A DNA stretch of 30,824 nt from Halanaerobiales bacterium (lineage in GTDB: Bacteria; Bacillota_F; Halanaerobiia; DY22613). Position 1 is the first letter of the stretch, and every line of letters begins with the position of its first letter. The notes under the pieces are model-generated. The model was not told where the DNA came from, did not search any database, and saw only the letters and a program-made list of their open reading frames with translations. The position numbers and the translations under genes are program-made. Positions 1 to 9,088 of this stretch are shown here, piece after piece. The stretch is from assembly GCA_023128035.1 (NCBI GenBank), contig JAGMES010000043.1, positions 1-30,824 of the forward strand, in the 5' to 3' direction.

Positions 1-3000
1 AGAATGCCCACCAATATCAAAGAAATTTTCAGTTATACCCACTTTCTCTATTTCGAGCACTTCCTGCCACATTCCTGCAATTTTCTCCTCAATTTCATTT
101 CGAGGTGTAATAAATTTTTTTATGTTTTTTCTATCAAATTCAAAATCTGGCAAAGCTTTATAATTTACTTTTCCACTTGGTGTCAATGGCAGATTAGCTA
201 AAAAGGCATAATTGTAAGGAATCATATAATCAGGCAAATACTCTTTTAGAAACATTTGAAGATTTGTCGAATCAATATACTCCCAGGAAAATGTTTCATG
301 ATCAAAAAATGAATGTTCTACCCAAATACATGGGTCGTAATATTCCCCGATACCTCTACTAAGATCTATTTTTATTGATTGCAAACTATCTTTTGTAAAA
401 TATTCACCAGATTGCGAAAACTTCATTCCAGTCCATTCTTTCCACTCTTCGACAGTACCAGAAATATACTGTGATTCTGTTGCGATTCCTAATACCTTTC
501 CTCCCAAACGCTCATGAATTCTTATCCAGTTATCCTTTGATAATCCATCACTCCGTTTTTCTTTACACCATTTTTCAAATGTCATTTCAGGATGTTGGGC
601 TTTACCAGTTGGTCTTACAGGAATAAGTACTTGATCTAAGTTAAAACCATGGGCAATCGTCTTAAATGCTTTTATGATTAAAGTACCTAATCCCTGATTC
701 TGATATTTTTCTCCTACAACTCCAGCTAATACCAATAATGTGTTTGGTTCTACATTGTTTGCTGCATCTCTAAACCCTTTTTCGACCGCACTATCCCAAC
801 CTTCTGGTAAATTCTCAACTGTACCATCCCAGTATATTGGCATAACATTACCTACCGCTACAACCTCATCTTTATTATTAAGCAATAAAACCTGATACTT
901 ACTGAATTCAACCATAATTTGATTCCAATACTGAAGATATGTTTTGTCTCCAATAAAGTATTCCGGCCAAGCAGCTGAATGAATCTGATCCAAGTCATCT
1001 TTCTTTTCCGGTAATTGGGATAAAGTATATAACTGATATTCCTCACCTGTTTTGCTGGTTAACGAATTAGATTTTTTATTTAATTCTACATATACAGTCA
1101 TTCGTTCTTCCCGATTTTCATCTTTTTTCATCACTACAGCTGATCTGCTTATACCTGGATGTGATCTAATCTTATTTTCAATCTCCTCTAGTTCAACACG
1201 ATTTCCTCGAATTTTTACCTGCCGATCTTTCCGACCGATAAATAGGATATTACCGTCATCTAAGTATTTTCCTAAATCACCCGTTTTATAAAGTCGAGAA
1301 TTTTTATCTTCAGAAAACGGATTTGGGATAAAGCTTTGTTGCGTTTTTTCCAGGTCTCCTAAATAACCTCTTGCCAAACCATGTGATTCAATAAAAATCT
1401 CGCCTGCTACGCCAATCGGTACTGGTTTTAGATTCTGGTCTAAAATATATATCTTCGTATTTGCCACAGGTTTTCCAATTGGAACAATATCACCTTCAAA
1501 ATGGTTTGAACAATCAAAAGTAATCGCATCAATTGTGGTTTCTGTTGGTCCATAATGATTGGAAAATCTACAGTTAAATAAACTATAAAACCGATCTCTT
1601 AACTTTCGAGTCAAAGTATGAGCACCACAAATGACATATCGTAAGGAATGAAGATGTGGGAACTCTTCATTCTCACAAGCATCTAAAAAGGCTTCTAACA
1701 TATCGGGTACAAATTGCAAAAATGTTATCTTATGTTGATATGCTAATTTTCCAATCATTACAGGATCTTTTCTTTCATCTTCCCTCGGAATAATAATCCT
1801 CGCTCCAGAAGTTAAAGGCCAGAAATACTCTAAAATAGAAGCATCAAAGGCGAACGATGTATTCAACAATGTCGAATCAGTATGAAATAATGGATATTCG
1901 TCCTGAATCCATTCAAATAAATTCACTGCTCCTTTATGTTCAATCTCAATTCCTTTTGGCGTTCCTGTTGTACCTGATGTAAAAATCACATAAGCTAAAT
2001 GATTTGAATAAACATCAACATCCGGATTATATGCTGGCATCTTCTCAATCTGCTCCCAATCAGAGTTCATAATAACAGTTCTGGTATCAATACCATTGAG
2101 ATTACGGTCAGAAACTACAACTTGGATACCAGCATTTTCTAAAATAAATCGTTGTCGAGCCTCTGGATATTCTGAACTGATTGGAATATACACTGCACCA
2201 GCTTTTAAAGCAGCCAGCATTGCAATGATCATATCCAGCGAAGGTTCAAACATAATTCCTACTTTATCTTCAACTCCAATATTAAGCATTCTTAGATAAT
2301 GTGCTAGTTGGTTTGCTTTTACGTTTAAATCTCTATAAGTAAGACTATTATCATTAAATATTAAAGCGATATGATCTGGATTCTTCTCTACCTGTCTTTC
2401 AAATTTATGATGAATACAGCTATGCTGATCAAATTCTCTTTCTGTATCATTGAATTCCATGATAATTTTATTTCTTTCATCTTCAGTCAACATATTATAT
2501 TCATCTAATAACTTATTTGAATTATTGATAACAACTTCCAATAATATAATATAACTATCAAGCATTCTCTTTGTTGTATTCTTTTTAAATAAATCTGTAT
2601 TATAAGTTAAAATGAAGGAAATCCCTTCTCCTGATTCATCTATCGCTAATGTGAGATCAAAATGGGATGTTTCTGAATTACTCTCTCCAAGCTCAAAGAC
2701 ATGTTGCAGATTATCAAAATAAATATCTAGTATTTCATCATTCTTCTTATTCATAAGTCCAAACATTACAGAAAACAGTTTCGAGCGTGATAAATCTGTC
2801 TGTAGATTCAATTCTTCAATTGCTAAATTAGATGGATATAAATGATTATCATATGCTTCAATAACCGTTTCTTTTATTTGGAGTATCAAATCCTGGAAGG
2901 TCATTTCTTCCTTAATTGTACAGCGTAAAAGCAATGCACAAGCAAAAAGCCCCAATAAATGTTCAAATTCGGTATGATTTCTGTTCACAAATGGAGTTCC

Positions 3001-6000
3001 AATGACAAAATCCTTTTGCTGGCTTAGACGGTACATTTGAAGATTAAATACAGAAAAAAGCAGCATATAAAGAGTTACGTTATTATTATCACAATATTCA
3101 TAGAGCCTGTCTTTCAACTCTTTACTGAAATTGCACTCAACATTTGATCCATTAAACGTCTGTATTGCAGGTCTTGGGTAATCGGTTGGCAAATCCAGTC
3201 CAGCTGGAATTGTCTTGAATTTATTTAACCAATACTGTCTTTGCTTTTCAAAAATACCTTTTGCAATTGAGTCATTCATCCAGTGAGCATAATCTATATA
3301 ATCAAACTTCAACTTAGGCACTTTAGGTTCTCTATTTTTTGCAAAAGCATTATCTATCTCCATAAACTCTCTTTGCAGATGAATCGTTGATGTTTCATCC
3401 CAGATAATGTGATGTACTACAAACAAAAACACATACCTATTATAACTAATTTGTATAATTTTAATACTAAAGAGCGGGCCAGTTTCAAAGTCGAAAATAG
3501 TATTGGCATGTGCACGAGATAATTTTTTCACCTCATCCATAACCCGGTCTTCATTTATATCTGTATAATCTACATAGATATCTTCAAGCTTAATCTCCAA
3601 CTTTGGATGTATTTTTTGGATTGGTTTTCCATCAATTTCATCAAAATAAGTCCGAAGAATCGAATGACGATCAACTAACGTTTGCCATACTTTTGTAAAA
3701 ACTTTCAGATCTAAGTTTTCATCGAACATAATTTCATGATTGATATTATAAAACGGACTTTCAGGCTCCAATTTATGCATATACCATTCTGGTAACTGAA
3801 CAGGTGCAAGATCGTAATATTTTTGCTCAGGTGCTTTCACAATTTTATTTTCTATAATATAATCTTTTAGTGACTGTTTTTCAGCAATATACTCTCCCAA
3901 ATCTTTAATTGTTGAATGGACAAAAATCTGTTCTAGAGAGATTTCAATATGGAACCCTTCTCTAACTCTATTCAAAATCTTCATCGCACTAATCGAATCT
4001 CCACCGATATCAAAGAAATTATCATTAACCCCAACCTTGTCAACTTCCAGTAGTTCTCGCCATATTTCTGCTAACTTTTCTTCAATTTCATTACCGGGTG
4101 CCTCATACCCTTCACGTGCTTTAATCTCAGGTCTAGGTAATGCTTTCCGATCAATCTTCCCATTTGGCGTTAATGGGATTTTATCCATTTGTACAAAATA
4201 AGATGGGATCATATAACCTGGCAACTGACCAGATAAATAATCTCTTAACTCAGATGTAGTCATATCTAACTCAGAAACCAAATATGCACATAGATATTTC
4301 TCATTTTTCTCAGAAGATTTGGGTTCCTGAAGACCCATTTTCTTCAAAAAGCTTTCATACCCCTTTTGGGTAACAGTACATTCTAAATCTTCTTTCACAT
4401 TTTCCAGACTGATATGACCTAACCGTTTTTCCCAACTTGTAGCACTCCCATAATAATGGTAACCCTTTGTTTGCAGATGACCATAATCTCCTACCTGCTT
4501 AAGTGGGCAATTTGTTGAATAAACCGCAAAATTCTTTCGACTATTCCAATATGAATCTTTATTGTTTAAGTAAGATATAATCTCTTCATTTGTAACATCA
4601 CAATAGCGATAGAAATCAATGAACTTGACTTGATTATATATAGTTCCATCATTGATCTCATCAATATCAAGATAGTTAAATATATTTTTATCAATATTCA
4701 TGGCACTTTTTTGCAGTTTCGCTACTTCTTTTTCCAATTCCTTTTCATCAAAAATGCCCAGTTGAAAAAACATATATAGTTTATTCTCAATAATTTGTCC
4801 ACGGGATAATGTAGCACCTACCACTGCAGGAATTCCATTTTTATAGGCATACTCACCTGCAATTGAAGACGATGCATGAAAACAACCCCTACAAACTGTA
4901 TGAGCTGATTTCAAACTTTCTTTTAAGATTTGATCTGAATTTTTATGAGTAAGTACAGCATGATCTACGCCTAATTTTGAAGTTGCCTTCTTGATATTTT
5001 CCAAATCAGACTTAGTAAAATATCCATTATCATAGGTCAATGCCAGAACGTTCAAACCCCTCTCTACCAAATGATATAACGCATAACCTGCTCCTTTTCC
5101 ACCATTGTAGAGAAGTAAACAATCATATTTTGCATTTTTATCCTGATTAGCATCGTTTATGGCGGTTTCCAAATTATCCATTGTTTTAAAATACTGTTCT
5201 GCATATTTTTTGTATTTATTCAAGTCCTGGCAAACCTCACAGATTCCCTCATCACTAATCTTAACCCCTGGGTAGTTAGATGTAATTCCACATTTTTTAC
5301 AAACTATAACCTCATCCTGCAATTCATTACTATCTTTCACAATCACTACACAATTATCAATATTTTCATGATTTAAAAGAGCTGTTTCAATCTCTCCAAG
5401 TTCAATTCGATATCCGCGAACTTTAACCTGCTCATCAATTCTACCCATAATCTCAATATTTCCATCCTCAAGCCATCTTCCAATATCACCTGTTTTGTAC
5501 AGTTTACCCGTACCAAATGGATTATCAATAAAATTTGCTTCTGTTTTTTCTCGATTATTGATGTAGCCTCTTACAACACTATCACCAGCAATACAAATTT
5601 CTGCTGCGATTTTAACTGGTACAGGTTGCAAATCTTTAGAAAGAATATAAATTTTATTATTGGCAACTGGTTTTCCAATAGGAACAACTTGGCGTGAATC
5701 ATCTCGCTCAAGATCATAATAAGTATTGTTAATCGTACATTCAGTAGGGCCATAGGTATTGACTATTTTTCCATCATAATAGGAGTAGAAGTTCTTCACT
5801 ACATCCATACTAATCGGCTCTGCTCCGATCAGCAACCATGGGAGTTTGAATCGAGGTTTAATATCTTTTTTGTTCAGAAAATATACCATTGCATTTACCA
5901 AAGTAGCTGGACAATACATCATGGTCAAGTCAGTCTCTTCAGCCATTAATTTAATCAAAAATTCGGCATCTTTACTTTGATAAGTAGTTAGAACTTTAAC

Positions 6001-9000
6001 ACTACCTCCAATATACAATGGCCAGAAAATCTCCCATACTGATGGGTCAAAAGTCAAATTTGTCCTTTGGACAATCACATCTTTTTCTGTCAAATTAAAT
6101 TTATCCTGCATCCAATTGATACAGTTGTTTACCTGCCTATGTTCAACCATAACCCCTTTGGGTTTACCAGTTGAACCTGAAGTATACATAACATATGCCA
6201 GATTATCTCCTTTTATCGTAAGGTCAAGATTAGATGAATCCTGCGTAGCTGTATAATCTGCAATTCGGTCAAGAAGCACTACTTCTCTTGAACATGATAT
6301 TTTATCAACATCCTCTACAAAAGCTATCCCATCAATCCCTCTTAAAACGTCATTTTCAGGAATTTCAAAACTATTCTCCAACATCTTTTCAATTAATTCA
6401 CCAAAGGTGTACTCACCTTCTCCTAAAACAACCAGTTTAACGTTCTTATCTCTCAAAATTGTATCATAATCACTTGCTGCATAAGGGCCACCAGCAATGA
6501 TTGGTGCATTAATCCCCCACTGTCTTAATAGTGAAACAGTTTCATGGAAAAATTCTTTAAAAAATGTTAACGTCCGGATGCCAATCAAATCTGGTTGATA
6601 TTCATCCACTAACTTTTTCATATCTTCAAAATTACTAAAATCAATTCCAGATTTATAAATTCGACCGTCAATCAGATCCCCAAATTGTTGGTTTAAGTAT
6701 GTTTGGAGATAAATCAAACCCAGTGGTTGTTCAGAAACATTATACAACATATTATCAGAAGCAAAGTGCTGGGATAAGTCAAGATACAGTATTTTTTTCG
6801 CATCTGGTTTTGGCTTTTGAACAACTGCTTTCCGATCAAAGATTGTATAGGTTATATCTTCTTTTTTCTGTCTAAAATCATTTGATAACCCCATATTATC
6901 TAGTTGAGCAAAGTTTATAATATCTTCTACAGATTTGATCTCAATAGGTAGATATGCATTGTATTTCTGAACAATAGCATCTTCGCTCAATATCTTCATT
7001 TGAATCGGAAGCACATGCATCAAACGTTCTTTTGATAAAAAGTATTCATTCATAAAGTTGGTCTGGTACTTTCTAGTAAAACTCTTCGGAAATGGTAACG
7101 TTTCTGGCAACTCGTGATATGCTCGACCCTTTGAAAGCATAATATCATTTTTGGAAATTCCATGAGCTAGGGCCAACTCTTCCATCTCAGTATTCGGATA
7201 TATTTTCAAAATATGAATATAAGGAAAATGAATCCAATTAATATCTTTAATGAAATCCAATGTCATCATTGCTTCTTCTTCTGTTTCAGTCGGAAATCCA
7301 TGCATTGTGGCAATTTCTAAAATAACATTCGGGTATGTTTTAGCAATATAATCTATAGCATTTTTGAATTTTGGAATATCCAAGTTCTTTTTAACCAATT
7401 TTTGTAATCTTGGTGAAGCTGTTTCTAAAGAAAGATTAATGTTACAGGTTCCCGCTTCTACCATTAAATCAATATAATCTGGTGTCAAAAGATCTCCCCT
7501 TAGTCCGTTGGGGAAAAAGATTTTTACGTCCAGTTTGTTTTTTATAATCATTTTAAACAATCTACTACTATTCTCTATATTCAAGTTAAAACAGTCATCA
7601 ATAAATGCAAAATTTGTCACGCCATTTTTATAGTAGTATTCAATTTCGTTATACATATTTTCTGCACTTCGAAAAACATGGTTTTTAGACCAGACTTTAT
7701 GACAATATACACATTTATATGGACAACCTCGTGTACTTTGCAGAGAAATGGAATTAGTTACACTTGCCATACCGATCTTATTTTTATAATTTTTAAAATT
7801 GATCAATTTTCGATCAGGCATTGGTAATAGATCAAATGCTTGAATATGTTTTCGGATATTAGTAACAACTACCTGGATATTCTGATTTCCTGCTAAATTC
7901 TGAAGAGAAGTGAACGGAATATCCTTTACAGCCTCACTATTGGCAAGAAGAAGTTTGGCTCTAGAGTCTTCAAGCATATAGAGTACCCGTTCCTGAGGTA
8001 ATTCAGGATCAATTGGCAAATATGCTCCCCCTGCTTTTAAGATTGCTAGCAAACTGATAATCAACTCTTCTGAACGTTCCATCATAATGCCGACGACAGT
8101 CTCAGAAGTAACTCCATTTTTTCTTAATACTCTTGCCACTTGATTTGCCTTTTCATTTAAATTTTGATATGTTAGCTTCTTCTCTTCACAGGTTACTGCT
8201 ACACGTTCTGGATTCTTCTCTACCTGTTCTTCAAATAATTTATGAATCGCTTTATTATTTAGGTACTCTGCATCTGTATTATTAAAATCTAATAACAGCT
8301 GAAACTTCTCTTCCACTGAAAGAATTTCTATACTTGTCTCTTTTATATTGATTTGATTCAGAGCTTGTAGCAATAGGTTCTCAAAATGAGATATAATCCG
8401 CTTGATCGTTGTTTTCTCATAAAGTGTAGTGTTGTACTCTAATTGGCCTTTGAGTAAATCATCTTTATGCACAAAGGAAAATACCATATTTGATTGAATA
8501 TGCTGAATATATCTTTTGTCATGAATATTTTCTAACAATAACACTATATCAAATAAGAAAAATTCATCTTCAGTTTCAGAAAAGCCTAACTGTTCTAACA
8601 ACATTTCAATCGGATAATCCTGATGTTTCGTTGCTTCAAACATCGTATCTTTTACCTGTAAAATCAAATCTTTAAATATCATATCCTCTTTCAATTGATT
8701 CCTTAATGTAATGATTGTATTGATAAATTCACCTTCAACATCTTGCTTATAAATCGGTGAGCCAATCATTATATCCTTATTGCCAGTATATTTATCAATC
8801 AGTACAACCAACCCTGCAACTAAAATCATATGCAGTCTATAATCTGAACCATTACTTAATTTCAATAATTTATAAGATAATTCATCAGAAAAGGTAAAGT
8901 TTACTGTATTTGAGAGATACTTGTTATTACCCTTTTTATAATCAGTGGGAAAACTGGTTTTAACCAGTTCTCCCGATAATTTATTTAACCAATAATCTCT

Positions 9001-9060
9001 CTCTTTGGTCTTTTGATTTGCAGCAGCAATAATTTTTCCTGATAAAGTTCTACTAATCAT
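1..9060 (-). CDS. NRPS-3, non-ribosomal peptide synthetase with embedded radical-SAM/B12-like, PP-loop and GNAT domains (3' end outside window)
   Basis: Third synthetase of the operon; 3020 codons are visible and the frame is open to base 1. Order by approximate residue: extra C-terminal condensation lobe 1-255; A domain from 267, interrupted at 405-915 (radical SAM, then B12-like) and at 1240-1580 (PP-loop), with its A3 motif at 956 and A10 at 1635; carrier with FFDIGGDSI (Ser 1689); condensation domain with HHIIWDE at 1883-1889; A domain from 2208, interrupted at 2650-2940 (GNAT-like); carrier FFDIGGHS ending on the last codon. Both A domains keep the A3, A5, A7 and A10 motifs and the A10 lysine, so adenylation should work. 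Pocket residues read DPWYLGTIN and DALQIGHID, which I cannot assign. ATG 9060 is preferred because AAGGAG lies 6 nt upstream; in-frame ATGs at 9066 and 9087 are poorly spaced. It starts 28 nt after NRPS-2. Confidence 0.95.
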   Translation of the reverse strand, partial: MISRTLSGKIIAAANQKTKERDYWLNKLSGELVKTSFPTDYKKGNNKYLSNTVNFTFSDELSYKLLKLSNGSDYRLHMILVAGLVVLIDKYTGNKDIMIGSPIYKQDVEGEFINTIITLRNQLKEDMIFKDLILQVKDTMFEATKHQDYPIEMLLEQLGFSETEDEFFLFDIVLLLENIHDKRYIQHIQSNMVFSFVHKDDLLKGQLEYNTTLYEKTTIKRIISHFENLLLQALNQINIKETSIEILSVEEKFQLLLDFNNTDAEYLNNKAIHKLFEEQVEKNPERVAVTCEEKKLTYQNLNEKANQVARVLRKNGVTSETVVGIMMERSEELIISLLAILKAGGAYLPIDPELPQERVLYMLEDSRAKLLLANSEAVKDIPFTSLQNLAGNQNIQVVVTNIRKHIQAFDLLPMPDRKLINFKNYKNKIGMASVTNSISLQSTRGCPYKCVYCHKVWSKNHVFRSAENMYNEIEYYYKNGVTNFAFIDDCFNLNIENSSRLFKMIIKNKLDVKIFFPNGLRGDLLTPDYIDLMVEAGTCNINLSLETASPRLQKLVKKNLDIPKFKNAIDYIAKTYPNVILEIATMHGFPTETEEEAMMTLDFIKDINWIHFPYIHILKIYPNTEMEELALAHGISKNDIMLSKGRAYHELPETLPFPKSFTRKYQTNFMNEYFLSKERLMHVLPIQMKILSEDAIVQKYNAYLPIEIKSVEDIINFAQLDNMGLSNDFRQKKEDITYTIFDRKAVVQKPKPDAKKILYLDLSQHFASDNMLYNVSEQPLGLIYLQTYLNQQFGDLIDGRIYKSGIDFSNFEDMKKLVDEYQPDLIGIRTLTFFKEFFHETVSLLRQWGINAPIIAGGPYAASDYDTILRDKNVKLVVLGEGEYTFGELIEKMLENSFEIPENDVLRGIDGIAFVEDVDKISCSREVVLLDRIADYTATQDSSNLDLTIKGDNLAYVMYTSGSTGKPKGVMVEHRQVNNCINWMQDKFNLTEKDVIVQRTNLTFDPSVWEIFWPLYIGGSVKVLTTYQSKDAEFLIKLMAEETDLTMMYCPATLVNAMVYFLNKKDIKPRFKLPWLLIGAEPISMDVVKNFYSYYDGKIVNTYGPTECTINNTYYDLERDDSRQVVPIGKPVANNKIYILSKDLQPVPVKIAAEICIAGDSVVRGYINNREKTEANFIDNPFGTGKLYKTGDIGRWLEDGNIEIMGRIDEQVKVRGYRIELGEIETALLNHENIDNCVVIVKDSNELQDEVIVCKKCGITSNYPGVKISDEGICEVCQDLNKYKKYAEQYFKTMDNLETAINDANQDKNAKYDCLLLYNGGKGAGYALYHLVERGLNVLALTYDNGYFTKSDLENIKKATSKLGVDHAVLTHKNSDQILKESLKSAHTVCRGCFHASSSIAGEYAYKNGIPAVVGATLSRGQIIENKLYMFFQLGIFDEKELEKEVAKLQKSAMNIDKNIFNYLDIDEINDGTIYNQVKFIDFYRYCDVTNEEIISYLNNKDSYWNSRKNFAVYSTNCPLKQVGDYGHLQTKGYHYYGSATSWEKRLGHISLENVKEDLECTVTQKGYESFLKKMGLQEPKSSEKNEKYLCAYLVSELDMTTSELRDYLSGQLPGYMIPSYFVQMDKIPLTPNGKIDRKALPRPEIKAREGYEAPGNEIEEKLAEIWRELLEVDKVGVNDNFFDIGGDSISAMKILNRVREGFHIEISLEQIFVHSTIKDLGEYIAEKQSLKDYIIENKIVKAPEQKYYDLAPVQLPEWYMHKLEPESPFYNINHEIMFDENLDLKVFTKVWQTLVDRHSILRTYFDEIDGKPIQKIHPKLEIKLEDIYVDYTDINEDRVMDEVKKLSRAHANTIFDFETGPLFSIKIIQISYNRYVFLFVVHHIIWDETSTIHLQREFMEIDNAFAKNREPKVPKLKFDYIDYAHWMNDSIAKGIFEKQRQYWLNKFKTIPAGLDLPTDYPRPAIQTFNGSNVECNFSKELKDRLYEYCDNNNVTLYMLLFSVFNLQMYRLSQQKDFVIGTPFVNRNHTEFEHLLGLFACALLLRCTIKEEMTFQDLILQIKETVIEAYDNHLYPSNLAIEELNLQTDLSRSKLFSVMFGLMNKKNDEILDIYFDNLQHVFELGESNSETSHFDLTLAIDESGEGISFILTYNTDLFKKNTTKRMLDSYIILLEVVINNSNKLLDEYNMLTEDERNKIIMEFNDTEREFDQHSCIHHKFERQVEKNPDHIALIFNDNSLTYRDLNVKANQLAHYLRMLNIGVEDKVGIMFEPSLDMIIAMLAALKAGAVYIPISSEYPEARQRFILENAGIQVVVSDRNLNGIDTRTVIMNSDWEQIEKMPAYNPDVDVYSNHLAYVIFTSGTTGTPKGIEIEHKGAVNLFEWIQDEYPLFHTDSTLLNTSFAFDASILEYFWPLTSGARIIIPREDERKDPVMIGKLAYQHKITFLQFVPDMLEAFLDACENEEFPHLHSLRYVICGAHTLTRKLRDRFYSLFNCRFSNHYGPTETTIDAITFDCSNHFEGDIVPIGKPVANTKIYILDQNLKPVPIGVAGEIFIESHGLARGYLGDLEKTQQSFIPNPFSEDKNSRLYKTGDLGKYLDDGNILFIGRKDRQVKIRGNRVELEEIENKIRSHPGISRSAVVMKKDENREERMTVYVELNKKSNSLTSKTGEEYQLYTLSQLPEKKDDLDQIHSAAWPEYFIGDKTYLQYWNQIMVEFSKYQVLLLNNKDEVVAVGNVMPIYWDGTVENLPEGWDSAVEKGFRDAANNVEPNTLLVLAGVVGEKYQNQGLGTLIIKAFKTIAHGFNLDQVLIPVRPTGKAQHPEMTFEKWCKEKRSDGLSKDNWIRIHERLGGKVLGIATESQYISGTVEEWKEWTGMKFSQSGEYFTKDSLQSIKIDLSRGIGEYYDPCIWVEHSFFDHETFSWEYIDSTNLQMFLKEYLPDYMIPYNYAFLANLPLTPSGKVNYKALPDFEFDRKNIKKFITPRNEIEEKIAGMWQEVLEIEKVGITENFFDIGGHS
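241..1113 (-). other. GNAT-like acyltransferase domain embedded in the A8-A9 region of NRPS-3
   Basis: Residues about 2650-2940 interrupt the second A domain after KIRGNRVELEEIE and before LPDYMIP and PSGKVNYK. The acetyl-CoA pyrophosphate-binding motif of GNAT proteins is clear (VVGEKYQNQGLGTLIIKAF, Q-x-x-G-x-G), preceded by a beta strand (TLLVLAGVV). About 290 residues is longer than a minimal GNAT of roughly 150, so there are flanking extensions. Possible roles are N-acylation of the loaded residue or a decarboxylase-type loading activity, as described for some polyketide-synthase GNATs; the sequence does not decide. Confidence 0.75.
4321..5343 (-). other. PP-loop (N-type ATP pyrophosphatase-like) domain embedded in the A8-A9 region of NRPS-3
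   Basis: Residues about 1240-1580 lie between A8 (KVRGYRIELGEIE) and A9/A10. A four-cysteine knuckle (VCKKC ... EGICEVC) resembles the start of N-acetyl-sugar amidotransferases (WbpG/PseA type). The P-loop position reads LLYNGGKGAGYALYHL, then LALTYDNGYF, LGVDHAV, VCRGCF and GATLSRGQI. The family motif is SGGxDS; here it is NGGKGA, so Ser, Asp and Ser are all replaced. PP-loop enzymes adenylate a carbonyl so that N or S can replace O, giving amidines, thioamides or amides. Whether this copy is active is uncertain. Confidence 0.82.
6316..6813 (-). other. B12-binding-like domain following the radical-SAM domain in NRPS-3
   Basis: Residues about 750-915 run KKILYLDLS, EQPLGLIYLQTYL, DLIGIRTL, PIIAGGPYA, LGEGEYTFGELI, GIDGIAF, the strand and turn signature of the cobalamin-binding fold found with radical-SAM enzymes. 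The DxHxxG motif that supplies the lower histidine ligand is not seen, as in many class B members. It is C-terminal to the radical-SAM domain, whereas the usual order is the reverse. The A3 motif resumes about 40 residues later. Confidence 0.8.
6991..7848 (-). other. Radical-SAM domain embedded in the A2-A3 loop of NRPS-3
   Basis: Residues about 405-690 follow the A2 motif (AGGAYLPIDPELP) and precede A3. They contain the LPMPD linker typical of B12-type radical-SAM enzymes and the cluster motif RGCPYKCVYC (C446, C450, C453, the CxxxCxxC that binds a 4Fe-4S cluster and SAM). Further on come the family-typical IDDCF, a SLETASP strand and HGFPTET. It resembles class B (cobalamin-domain) radical-SAM proteins. 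Such enzymes methylate unreactive carbons or carry out other radical chemistry; which reaction and which carrier-bound residue are unknown. Confidence 0.9.
8296..9060 (-). other. N-terminal half condensation domain of NRPS-3 (C-terminal lobe only)
   Basis: Residues about 1-255 begin at the YWLNKLSGEL element that normally follows motif C4 of a full condensation domain. They then show C5-like (KQDVEGEFINT) and C6-like (HQDYPIE) motifs. Motifs C1 to C3, including the catalytic HHxxxDG, are absent. The segment closely resembles the start of NRPS-2 in sequence and length. Because the upstream protein already ends with a complete C domain, this lobe is probably structural or for docking rather than catalytic (inference). 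Confidence 0.85.
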
Positions 9061-9066
9061 ATTCAT

Positions 9067-9072
9067 CTCCTT
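9067..9072 (-). promoter_or_regulatory. Ribosome binding site of NRPS-3
   Basis: AAGGAG lies directly against ATG 9066 but 6 nt from ATG 9060, which decides the start in favour of 9060. Confidence 0.8.
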
Positions 9073-9088
9073 CTTTCTTCTATCCATT

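Noticed and set aside
4321..7850. Interpretation of the radical-SAM and PP-loop parts as separate genes
   Set aside because: The frame is continuous from A2 to A10 with no stops or internal ribosome-binding sites, and A motifs resume in register after each insert.
8296..9060. Annotating the NRPS-2 and NRPS-3 N-termini as complete condensation domains
   Set aside because: Motifs C1 to C4 including HHxxxDG are missing in both.
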